Assembly: GCF_000949135.2 (NCBI RefSeq)
Contig: NZ_JTAN02000003.1
Span: 310,001 to 374,000 of the forward strand
Reading direction: 5' to 3'
DNA length: 64,000 nt
From: Burkholderia sp. USMB20
GTDB lineage: Bacteria; Pseudomonadota; Gammaproteobacteria; Burkholderiales; Burkholderiaceae
Shown here: piece by piece, positions 19,696 through 27,967 of the stretch
Layout of the letters: every line of letters begins with the position of its first letter
Position numbering within the stretch: position 1 is the first letter of the stretch
Translations under genes and position numbers: made by a program
Notes under the pieces: generated by a model
Told to the model about the DNA's origin: nothing
Databases searched by the model: none
Seen by the model: only the letters and a program-made list of their open reading frames with translations

Positions 19696-20440
19696 GTTGA
19701 ATTACCCCTCCGGTTGAACATCGAACGGCACGAACAACGACGGTCGACAGCGGCGCGGATCGTGCGCCGCCGATATCCGCCGCGCTCGCGCGGATGGCGC
19801 GGACGCGACGGGGCCTTTCGCCCGGTCCGCAAGGGTGGTGATCCTCCGGGGGCGAAATGCTGGAATGCTCGGCAATGGAGGCGCTGCGCCGCGAAGCAGG
19901 GCGGCCGCGCCAGCGGGTTTGATGCAGGCGGGATGACTAGAGCAACAGTTTCGGTGTCCTGCTCATTCGGTTCGATCCTTCGGCCCGCTGCCGGACGGCA
20001 GCTGCCCAATCAATTGCATCGGGATGTTGCATGCGCCAACGGAAGAAGAGGCGGTCGGCGGCGAGAACTTCGGTGCGGCGCGAGCGCAATGCGTCGAGCG
20101 GAATCGATTGCGTGGTGGACAATTCGTCAGATTGCTTGAATCGGACGGTATCAAGAACGAAAGTTCGGTGTCAAACTTTTTCTGATTATATGAAACAAAA
20201 TTAAATCGAATAAGCTGAAATGATTTTGAAAAATTGCGGGGTATTTTGTAATTTTCAAAGACACTTTCGGATGTAATGATGGATCGGCGCGCCGGATAAT
20301 TGACGATTCCATTCGTAATGAGCGAATGGTTGTGGAGGAAACATTCGAGCCGCAGACGCCGGCTGAGCCGGTCATGCGTCGCGCAGCGCGCTCGCCGGCA
20401 GATGCGTAACGCAATCCGGTCTGCCATCCGCACGGAAACT
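19696..20440. other. 745-bp spacer upstream of protease 1
   Basis: No gene is supported. The segment 20150-20330 is strongly A+T-rich and lies between the protease promoter side and the abrupt end of the truncated kinase gene. On the minus strand a TTGACA (20169-20174) is present in it, but no good -10 follows. Confidence 0.4.
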
Positions 20441-21061
20441 TCAACGGCGCTCCCGTCGCCGAAGCTCGAGCTTCGGCGTGTCGTGCCGCTCGACGGCCTG
20501 CAGGTCGTCGACGAGCCGGAACAGGCCGTCGATACAGTGCAGCAGGCGTTCGTCCGGCGCGTCGCCGCTTGCCGACGCGAGTGTCTTGATCTCGTCGAGC
20601 CGCGCTTCGAGTTCCGCAAGCGGCGCGCGCACGATGCGGTCCGCATCGGCGGGCGAGGTCGTTTCGAAGGCAGTTGCGTGCTTGAGGCGAACGGTCATGG
20701 CATTGAAGTCCTCGATGAATTGCGACATGGCGCTCGGGCAACCGTCGCGGTAAGCCGCGCGCACCGAAAGATCGTCGGCGACGATCCGGCCGGCAGCGTG
20801 CGCGGCCGAGTCGAGCGCTTCGAGCGTTCGGCGAATCAGCCGGCACAGGTCGACGGCCGCCGCCAGCAGCCCGGCCAGCAGCAGCGCCGCGAGCACCGGG
20901 TACGTGAATGCGTCGTGGTGCAGCGCGTCGCGTGATGGTCTGGCCGGATGGCGCAACGTGTCGCTGATCGACACGCCGGCGCCGGCCGCCAGCACGGCGA
21001 CGATCGCGAGCAGCACGATCGCCTGCCCGATTTGCCGGCTCGGCGTCGCCGCCCGGTTCAC
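20441..21061 (-). CDS. Truncated sensor histidine kinase-like membrane protein
   Basis: This 206-residue protein starts with GTG overlapping the response-regulator stop (GTGA). It has two membrane helices (about 13-33 and 53-72) around a short loop, then a HAMP-like segment (to about 130). The following helix pair resembles a HisKA dimerisation domain, but the H-E-x-R-T-P motif reads RIVRAPL, so the phospho-accepting His is missing. There is no ATPase domain at all; family members usually run to about 450 residues. The frame ends in an RRRERR tail next to A+T-rich DNA. It cannot be a normal kinase; it may be a relic or a phosphatase-less partner of the regulator. Confidence 0.7.
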   Translation of the reverse strand: MNRAATPSRQIGQAIVLLAIVAVLAAGAGVSISDTLRHPARPSRDALHHDAFTYPVLAALLLAGLLAAAVDLCRLIRRTLEALDSAAHAAGRIVADDLSVRAAYRDGCPSAMSQFIEDFNAMTVRLKHATAFETTSPADADRIVRAPLAELEARLDEIKTLASASGDAPDERLLHCIDGLFRLVDDLQAVERHDTPKLELRRRERR

Positions 21062-21747
21062 TGTATGCCCCGCAACCGGTAACCGACCCCGCGCATCACT
21101 TCGGGCATGCCGCGCGCGCCGGCCTGTTCGAGCTTCTTGCGCAGCCGGCTGATGTGGCTGTCGATCGTGCGTTCCATCGCGCTCACGTCGGCCATGCAGG
21201 CATCGAGCAGTTCGCCGCGCGTGAACACGCGGCTCGGCGCGCGTGCCATGTGCGCAAGCAGCCGGAACTCGGTGAGCGTGAGCGACACCGGTACCTCGAC
21301 CGATTCCGTGCGCACGCAAACGACATAGCTGTCGGTGTCGATCTCCAGGTCGCCGACCCGCAGCACGTGCACGGCCGACGGCGTGCGCGCGCGACGCAGG
21401 ATCGCGCGCAGGCGCGCGACCACCTCGGCCGGGTCGAACGGCTTCACGATGTAGTCGTTAGCGCCGGCGCCCAGCGCCTGCCGTCTGTCGATGTCGCGGT
21501 CGAACGCGGTGACGACGACGACGGGTGTCGTACAGCGCCGTCGCAGCTCGGTCAGCACGTCCCAGCCGTTGCGGCCCGGCAGCTTGACGTCGAGCAGGAT
21601 CAGGTCGGGCACCAGGTGCGGCTGCACGTCGAGCACGGCCTGCCCGTTGCCGACGCGGTAGGTGCGATAACCGTCGTGCGTCAGGTAGGCGTCGAGGATG
21701 TCCGAGATGTCGGGTTCGTCCTCTGCAATCAGGATCAGCGCGCTCAT
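21058..21747 (-). CDS. OmpR-family response regulator
   Basis: This 229-residue protein has a receiver domain (acidic D10/E11, phosphoacceptor D53 in LILLDVKLPG, T80, K102 in YIVKPFD) and a C-terminal winged helix (LTLTEFRLLAHMARAPSRVF ... SRLRKKLEQ ... GVGYRLRG). It resembles BaeR-type regulators of RND efflux. The start codon overlaps the stop of the outer-membrane channel gene (ATGA), so it is translated with the pump. Because the adjacent kinase is defective, phosphorylation would need another kinase or acetyl phosphate. Confidence 0.93.
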   Translation of the reverse strand: MSALILIAEDEPDISDILDAYLTHDGYRTYRVGNGQAVLDVQPHLVPDLILLDVKLPGRNGWDVLTELRRRCTTPVVVVTAFDRDIDRRQALGAGANDYIVKPFDPAEVVARLRAILRRARTPSAVHVLRVGDLEIDTDSYVVCVRTESVEVPVSLTLTEFRLLAHMARAPSRVFTRGELLDACMADVSAMERTIDSHISRLRKKLEQAGARGMPEVMRGVGYRLRGIQ

Positions 21748-23189
21748 CGTTGCTGCGCCACGTTGGTCGACGGCGCGACGTCGGTATCCGTCAGCCCGCC
21801 GCCGAGCGCCTTGTAGAGCGCGACGGCATTGGACAGTTCGCCGCGGCGCAGGTCGAGCAAGGCCTGCCGCGCCGCGTACAGCTGGCGCTGCGAATCGAGC
21901 AGCTCCAGTCGCCCCTCGACGCCCGCGCGGTAGCGCAGGTTCGACAGGTCGGTGCGGCGCTCGGCCGATGCGACCACGCGCGTCTGCGCTTCGATCTGCC
22001 GGCCGAAGGTCTCGCGTCCGGCGATGCCGTCGGCGACTTCGCGGAACGCGGTCTGGATCGAGCGCTCGTATTCGGCGACGGCGCTGGCCTTGCGCACTTC
22101 CGCGAGACGCAGTTCCGAGCGCAGCCGGCCGCCCTGAAAAATCGGGACGGTGACCTGCGGCGCAAAGCTCCAGACGTTCTGACCGCCGGCGAACAGGCTG
22201 CCCATCGCCGGGCTCAGGAAGCCGATCGACGACGTCAGCGACAGCCGCGGAAAGAACGCGGCGCGCGCCGCGCCGATGTCGGCATTGGCCGCGACGAGGT
22301 TCTGCTCGGCCTGCTGGATGTCCGGCCGGCGGAACAACAGCTCCGACGGCAGGCCGGCCGGCAGTTGCGTCATGACCGGCTGCTGCTCGAGCGGCAGCGG
22401 GTCCGGCAGGTCCTTCGGCGGCTCGCTGCCGAGCAGCAGGCGCAGCGCATTGCGCGCCTGCTCCACGGCACGCGTGCGCGCTTCGAGGTCGGCGGTCGCG
22501 CTCGCGACCTGGCCTTCGGCCTGCGCGATGTCGACGCCGCTCGCCTGGTGCGCTTCCTTCAGGCGGCGCGCGAGATCGAGCGACTGCTGCCAGTCGCCGA
22601 GGGTGCGCTCGGCGAGTGCGCGCTGCTCCTGCGCGAGGCGCTCCGCGAAGTACGCATCCGCCACGGCGCCGACGAGCGCGATCTGCACCGCGCGGCGGCC
22701 GTGATCAGTCGCGAGGTAGCGCGCGAACGCCGCGTCCGACAGCGACTTGACGCGGCCGAACAGGTCGATCTCGAACGCGCTGATGCCGACGTCGACGCCG
22801 TACCGGTTCTGCGTCGATTCGAGCAGCGGCGGATTCGACTGCGGGTCGGCCGCGGTGCGCTGGCGCGTGAAGCTGGCGCCAGCGTCGATCGACGGCAGGC
22901 GCGCCGAGCGCTGGATGCCGTACTGCGCTTCGGCGGCCTCGACGTTCAGCGCGGCCAGCCGCAGGTCGCGGTTGTTGCGCAGCGCGACCTCGATCAGGCG
23001 CTGCAGGCGCCGATCGCCGAACATCGTGCGCCAGCCGAGATCGGCCGCGTTCGCGTGCAGGTCGGCGGCAGCGGCGGCCGTGTAGGCGGTCGGCGCCGGC
23101 ATCGCGGGTTTAACGAGCGCCGGCGTCAGCGAGCAGGCTGACAGCGCGAGGGCGGCGCACGCCGCAGCGGAAAGAATAAGCAATCGCAT
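21744..23189 (-). CDS. RND efflux outer-membrane channel lipoprotein (OprM/NodT family)
   Basis: This 481-residue protein has a lipoprotein signal (ALALSACSL, Cys at about 19) and two repeats of the TolC-like outer-membrane efflux fold. Typical blocks are DLGWRTMFGDRRLQRLIEVALRNNRD near the N-terminus, FEIDLFGRVKSLSDAA, FRRPDIQQAEQNL in the middle and the final RLELLDSQRQLYAARQAL repeat. It forms the trimeric duct through the outer membrane for the pump encoded just upstream, whose stop is 4 bp away. Confidence 0.95.
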   Translation of the reverse strand: MRLLILSAAACAALALSACSLTPALVKPAMPAPTAYTAAAAADLHANAADLGWRTMFGDRRLQRLIEVALRNNRDLRLAALNVEAAEAQYGIQRSARLPSIDAGASFTRQRTAADPQSNPPLLESTQNRYGVDVGISAFEIDLFGRVKSLSDAAFARYLATDHGRRAVQIALVGAVADAYFAERLAQEQRALAERTLGDWQQSLDLARRLKEAHQASGVDIAQAEGQVASATADLEARTRAVEQARNALRLLLGSEPPKDLPDPLPLEQQPVMTQLPAGLPSELLFRRPDIQQAEQNLVAANADIGAARAAFFPRLSLTSSIGFLSPAMGSLFAGGQNVWSFAPQVTVPIFQGGRLRSELRLAEVRKASAVAEYERSIQTAFREVADGIAGRETFGRQIEAQTRVVASAERRTDLSNLRYRAGVEGRLELLDSQRQLYAARQALLDLRRGELSNAVALYKALGGGLTDTDVAPSTNVAQQR

Positions 23190-23193
23190 GGCA

Positions 23194-26100
23194 TCAACCT
23201 TGTTGTTCGATATGCAGCGGATCGGGCTTGCGGCGCGCGGCGCGCCATGCTCCGATGCGTTCCTGGATGCTCATCACGAACACGAAGAACACCGGGACGA
23301 AGAAAATCGCCAGCACCGTGGCGGTCACCATGCCGCCGAACACGCCGGTGCCGATCGCGTGCTGCGTTTCGGCGCTCGCGCCGGTCGCGATCATCAGCGG
23401 CACCACGCCGAGGCCGAACGCGAGCGACGTCATCAGGATCGGGCGCAGGCGCAGCTTCGACGCCTCGACGGCCGCCTCGATCAATCCCTTGCCTTCCTCG
23501 CGCAGCTGCTTCGCGAATTCGACGATCAGGATCGCGTTCTTCGCGGACAGGCCGATCACCGTGATCATCCCGACCTTGAAGAACACGTCGTTCGGCAAGC
23601 CGCGCAGCAGCACCGCGCCGATCGCGCCGAGCAGGCCGAGCGGCACCACCAGCATCACCGACAGCGGGATCGACCAGCTTTCGTACAGCGCGGCGAGCAC
23701 CAGGAACACGACGATCATCGACAGCACCATCAGCATCGGCGCCTGCGACGCCGACTCGCGTTCCTGCAGCGACTGGCCGGTCCACTCGACCGCGAAGCCC
23801 GGCGGCAGTTGCGCCGCGAGACGTTCCATCTCGGCCATGGCTGCGCCGCTCGACTGGCCCGGGGCGGCAGCGCCCGAGATCCGCGCGGACGGGTAGCCCT
23901 TGAAGCGCACCATCTGCAGCGGCGTCTCGGTCCACACGGGGCGAACCACTTCGGACAGCGGCACCATGCCGCCGGCCGCGTTGCGCACGTACAGCTTCAT
24001 CACGTTGTCGAGCTGCATGCGCGCCGGCGCATCGGCCTGGATGATCACCTGCTGCATGCGTCCCGCGTTCGGGAAGTCGTTCACGTAGGTCGAGCCCATC
24101 GCGGTCGACAGCGTGTCGCTGAGCGTCGTGAACGACACGCCGAGCGCCTCCGCTTTCGCGCGGTCGATCTCGAGCCGCACGCTCGTGCCGGCCGGCAGAC
24201 TGTCCGGGTACACGCCGGTCACGATCCTGCTTTGCGCGGCAAGTTCGAGCAGCTTGACTTCCGCCGCCTTGAGCGCCGCGGCGCCCTGATTGGCACGGTC
24301 TTCCAGGCGCATCGAGAAGCCCGAGCTGTTGCCGAGTTCGTCGATCGCCGGCGGCAGCAGGCTCATCACCGTGCCTTCGGTCACACCGGCCATCGCTTGC
24401 TGCGCGAGCAAACCTTCCTCCACGGTCGACGAGCTGCCGCGGTTCTTCCAGTCCTTCATCACGGACCAGTTGATCGCCGCGTTCGGGCCTTGCCCCGAGA
24501 AGCCGTAGCCGATCACGGAAATGCTCGACTGGATTGCCGGACGCGCAGCAAGATGCTTCTCCAGCGTCTTGACCACGTCATGCGTACGCTCGGCGGTAGC
24601 GTCTGCGGGCAGCAGAAAGCTGGTGATGAAGTAGCCCTGGTCCTCGTCCGGCAGGAACGACGACGGCAGGCTGCGGAAGCCGAGCACCAGTGCGCCCGAG
24701 ATTGCGACGAACACCAGCATCACGCGGCCCGTGCGGCCGACCAGGCGGCCGACGCGCGTCTCGTACCAATTGGTCAGGTGTTCGAAGCGTCGGTTGAACC
24801 AACCGAAGAAGCCGCGCTTGTCGTGGTGACCCGGTTCGAGCGGCTTGAGCATCGTCGCGCACAGGGCAGGCGTGAGCGTCAGCGCGAGCAGCGCGGAGAA
24901 CAGGATCGACACGGCCATCGACAGCGTGAACTGCTTGTAGATCACGCCGACCGAACCGCTCGCCATCGCCATTGGCAGGAACACGGCGGTCAGCACCAGC
25001 GTGATGCCGATGATCGCGCCGGTGATTTCCTTCATCGCCTTCGACGTCGCGTCCTTCGGCGACAGCCCTTCTTCGGCCATCAGGCGCTCGACGTTCTCGA
25101 CGACGACGATTGCATCGTCGACGATGATGCCGATCGCGAGCACCATGCCGAACATCGTCAGCACGTTGATCGAGAAGCCCGTCAGCAGCATGACCGCGAA
25201 CGTGCCGAGCATCGCGACCGGCGCGACGATGGCCGGGATCAGCGTATAGCGCACGTTCTGCAGGAACAGGTACATCACGAGGAACACGAGCACCATCGCC
25301 TCGAGCAGTGTCGCCAGCACCTTCTCGATCGAGATCTTCACGAACGGCGACGTGTCGAGCGGGATCGAGTAGCTCATGCCGGACGGCATCGACTTGCTCA
25401 GTTCGGCCATGCGCGCACGGATCGCCTCGGCGGTCTTCACGGCATTGGCGCCCGGTGCGAGCTGTATGCCGGCGAGGGTGGCCGGCCGGTTGTTCTCGCG
25501 GCTCACGAACAGGTAGTTTTGCGAGCCGAGCTCGACGCGCGCGACGTCGCCGAGCACGACCTTCGAGCCGTCCGCGTTCGCGCGCAGCACGACCTTCGCG
25601 AACGCTTCCGGCGTCGTGAGCTGGCCCTGCGCGGTGAGCGGCACGGTCACGCGCTGGCCCGGCAGCGCGGGCAGCGCGCCGAGGCTGCCCGGCGCGATTT
25701 GCACGTTCTGCTGGCCGATCGCGCTCGTCAGGTCGCTCATCGACAGGCCGAAGTTGATCAGCTTCTGCGGATCGACCCAGACGCGCATCGCGCGTTCGGA
25801 GCCGAACTGCAGCACGCGCCCGACGCCGTCGACTCGCCGCAGCTCCTCGGAAACGCTGCGCGTCATGTAGTCGGCGAGCGCACCTTCGTCGAAGCGGCCG
25901 TTGTCGGAGCGCAGGCCGATCAGCATCAGGAAACCGGACGACGCGGATTCGACGATCAGCCCGTTCTGGCGCACGGCCGCGGGCAGGCGCGGTTCGATCG
26001 ACTTGATCTTGTTCTGCACGTCGACCTGCGCCAGTTCCGGATCGGTGCCGGGCTTGAACGTCACGGTGATCTGCGCGGCGCCGGACGTATCGGCCGACGA

Positions 26101-26337
26101 TTCGAAGTACAGCAGGTTCTTGACGCCGGACAGCTCGCGCTCGATGAGGCTCAGCACGCCGTCGTTCATCGTCTGCGGCGTGGCGCCCGGGTAGCTCGCG
26201 GTGATCGTGACGGACGGCGGCGCGACCGATGGGTAGCGCGCGACCGGCAGCTGGGGGATCGCGATCAGCCCCATCAGGATGATGAAGAGGGCGATCACCC
26301 ACGCAAAGACCGGGCGGCGGATAAAGAATTCAGCCAT
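23194..26337 (-). CDS. RND multidrug efflux pump, inner-membrane transporter (HAE1 family)
   Basis: This 1047-residue proton-driven exporter has the AcrB/MexB layout: MAEFFIRRPVFAWVIALFI first helix, large periplasmic loops after helices 1 and 7, and 12 helices. The proton-relay aspartate pair is visible in GIIVDDAIVVVENV (about residue 405), with the partner lysine expected in LSAKNAILIVEFAKQ. A GGAGGAG ribosome-binding site precedes the ATG, 20 bp after the adaptor stop. Full length and no lesions suggest a working pump. It belongs to the drug-exporting HAE1 branch; the substrates cannot be read from the sequence. Confidence 0.96.
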   Translation of the reverse strand: MAEFFIRRPVFAWVIALFIILMGLIAIPQLPVARYPSVAPPSVTITASYPGATPQTMNDGVLSLIERELSGVKNLLYFESSADTSGAAQITVTFKPGTDPELAQVDVQNKIKSIEPRLPAAVRQNGLIVESASSGFLMLIGLRSDNGRFDEGALADYMTRSVSEELRRVDGVGRVLQFGSERAMRVWVDPQKLINFGLSMSDLTSAIGQQNVQIAPGSLGALPALPGQRVTVPLTAQGQLTTPEAFAKVVLRANADGSKVVLGDVARVELGSQNYLFVSRENNRPATLAGIQLAPGANAVKTAEAIRARMAELSKSMPSGMSYSIPLDTSPFVKISIEKVLATLLEAMVLVFLVMYLFLQNVRYTLIPAIVAPVAMLGTFAVMLLTGFSINVLTMFGMVLAIGIIVDDAIVVVENVERLMAEEGLSPKDATSKAMKEITGAIIGITLVLTAVFLPMAMASGSVGVIYKQFTLSMAVSILFSALLALTLTPALCATMLKPLEPGHHDKRGFFGWFNRRFEHLTNWYETRVGRLVGRTGRVMLVFVAISGALVLGFRSLPSSFLPDEDQGYFITSFLLPADATAERTHDVVKTLEKHLAARPAIQSSISVIGYGFSGQGPNAAINWSVMKDWKNRGSSSTVEEGLLAQQAMAGVTEGTVMSLLPPAIDELGNSSGFSMRLEDRANQGAAALKAAEVKLLELAAQSRIVTGVYPDSLPAGTSVRLEIDRAKAEALGVSFTTLSDTLSTAMGSTYVNDFPNAGRMQQVIIQADAPARMQLDNVMKLYVRNAAGGMVPLSEVVRPVWTETPLQMVRFKGYPSARISGAAAPGQSSGAAMAEMERLAAQLPPGFAVEWTGQSLQERESASQAPMLMVLSMIVVFLVLAALYESWSIPLSVMLVVPLGLLGAIGAVLLRGLPNDVFFKVGMITVIGLSAKNAILIVEFAKQLREEGKGLIEAAVEASKLRLRPILMTSLAFGLGVVPLMIATGASAETQHAIGTGVFGGMVTATVLAIFFVPVFFVFVMSIQERIGAWRAARRKPDPLHIEQQG

Positions 26338-26357
26338 GACTGGTGACTCCTCCCGAC

Positions 26358-27518
26358 TCAGTGCGCGGACGCGGTGGCGGCCGCGTCAGGCGACTTCCAG
26401 TCGGTCGCGGCGACAGGCGCGCCGTCGACCAGGCGCTCCATCCCTTCGACGACGATCTTCTGGCCGGCCTGCAGGCCCGACTTGATGCGGTAGCTGCGGT
26501 TCGTCAGTTCGCCGACTTCGACGGCCTTCAGATGCGCGGCGCCCTTCGCGTCGAGCACCCACACCTGCGGCTTGCCGCCAGCGCGCACGACGGCCTGCTG
26601 CGGCACTATCACCGCGCTGGCGTAGTGCGCGCGCGGAATGCGGGCGCGCACGTACATGCCCGGCAGCAGCTGGCGCTGCGGGTTGTCGACCAGCACGCGC
26701 AGCAGCACGTCGCCGGTGCCCGGATCGACGTTGACGCCGGAGAACAGCATGCGGCCCCGCGCGTCGTAGCGCGTGTCGTCGTCGCGCAGCACGTCGACCG
26801 GCAGGCCGTTGCTGTCCGCCGCCCGCGGCTGTGCCGCGAGCGCGCCGCGCAGCGCGTCGAGCGACGCGGCCGGCTGGCGCACGTCCACGTAGACCTGGTC
26901 GATCTGCTGGATGCGCGCCATCGGCTGGCTGTCGCCGCTCGACACCAGCGCGCCTTCGGTCACGAGCGCCTGGTCGATGCGGCCGGCGATCGGCGCTTCC
27001 ACGGTCGCGAATTTCAGGTCGAGCTGGCGGCGCGCGAGCGTCGCGCGGGCCTGCGCGACGTCGGCGGCGGCCTGGTCGCGTTGCGACACGGCGTCGTCGT
27101 ACATCTGGCGGCTGATCGCGTCGGCCTCGACGAGCGGCTTGAAGCGCGCCGTCTGCACCTTCGCGCGCTCCAGCGCGGCCTGCGCACGTTGCAGCGACGC
27201 GGCGGCCGTGTCCATGTCGGCCTTGAACGGCGCGGGATTGATCTGGAACAGCGACTGGCCGGCGCGCACTTCGGTGCCTTGCTCGAACAGCCGGCGTTGC
27301 ACGATGCCGCTGACCTGCGGCCGGATTTCGGCGACCCGCACGGCCGCGACGCGGCCCGGCAGATCCTCGGTCACGTCGAGGCGTGCGGCGGCCAGCGTCA
27401 TCGCCGCGACCGGGGTGGCCGGCGCGGCTGCCTGCTGCTCTGCGGGTCCGCAACCCGCCAGCAGGGCCAGCGTCAGTGCACCGGCGGCACCGTAGCGGCA
27501 TCGTTGTTGATTCTTCAT
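26358..27518 (-). CDS. RND efflux periplasmic adaptor (HlyD/MexA family)
   Basis: This 386-residue lipoprotein (signal ending TLALLAGCGP) links pump and channel. Visible features are the lipoyl half-motif GRVAAVRVAEIRPQVSGIVQ (about 55-74), a coiled-coil hairpin (about 100-170) and the beta-barrel/membrane-proximal regions (VEAPIAGRID, QQAVVRAGGKPQVWV). It is the first gene of the leftward five-gene operon. A TGGAG ribosome-binding site precedes the ATG, and a perfect hairpin lies 17 bp further upstream. Confidence 0.95.
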   Translation of the reverse strand: MKNQQRCRYGAAGALTLALLAGCGPAEQQAAAPATPVAAMTLAAARLDVTEDLPGRVAAVRVAEIRPQVSGIVQRRLFEQGTEVRAGQSLFQINPAPFKADMDTAAASLQRAQAALERAKVQTARFKPLVEADAISRQMYDDAVSQRDQAAADVAQARATLARRQLDLKFATVEAPIAGRIDQALVTEGALVSSGDSQPMARIQQIDQVYVDVRQPAASLDALRGALAAQPRAADSNGLPVDVLRDDDTRYDARGRMLFSGVNVDPGTGDVLLRVLVDNPQRQLLPGMYVRARIPRAHYASAVIVPQQAVVRAGGKPQVWVLDAKGAAHLKAVEVGELTNRSYRIKSGLQAGQKIVVEGMERLVDGAPVAATDWKSPDAAATASAH

Positions 27519-27534
27519 AGCGACTCCAGGAAGC

Positions 27535-27554
27535 GCAGGCAGCCCACTGCCTGC
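27535..27554. promoter_or_regulatory. Perfect 8-bp inverted repeat in the RND operon leader
   Basis: GCAGGCAG (27535-27542) and CTGCCTGC (27547-27554) are separated by CCCA. It sits 16 bp upstream of the adaptor start codon, where it could be an operator or an RNA hairpin close to the ribosome-binding site. Confidence 0.4.
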
Positions 27555-27967
27555 TTTGGCGGGCTGGAGTGTGCGGCGCCTGGTTGGCGTCTTTTATGCG
27601 GGAAGATGGAGATTCGATGGAGACGGCGAAAGAACCGGCAAGGCGGGGGAATGGGGTAGGCGGTGCGAGGTGGGCTTCGTCAGACGAATCGATGCGGTTG
27701 AACGAGCTGTCGCGTCCGGTTCGTCGTTCGACACCGTGCGAGGCGGCCCGTCCATGCGATATCGGAGCGGGTTGTCAGCCCGTTATGCGCGGGGCGGTGC
27801 GGCGAGCGGCGAGCGGGATGCCGGCGCGACGCCGGCCGCGCCGGCGAACGCAGCGAAGTGCGTTCGGCGCGCGAAGAAAACCGCCGCGCGTCGAGCGCGG
27901 CTATCCGTCGTTCGATGGCGCGCGCACGGCGCGACCGGCGGTGGTCGCGCCAGCGGCATCCGTACGA
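27555..27967. other. Spacer upstream of the RND operon with a transcript-end hairpin
   Basis: No gene is seen. GGCGCGACC (27928-27936) pairs perfectly with GGTCGCGCC (27943-27951) just past the stop of the leftward channel gene and probably ends its transcript. No TetR or LysR repressor gene accompanies the efflux operon on this side. Confidence 0.45.

Noticed and set aside
23188-26346. A 1052-codon rightward open frame
   Set aside because: It lies exactly antisense to the RND pump gene. The translation is His/Arg/Asp-rich low-complexity sequence, typical of a shadow frame in GC-rich DNA.
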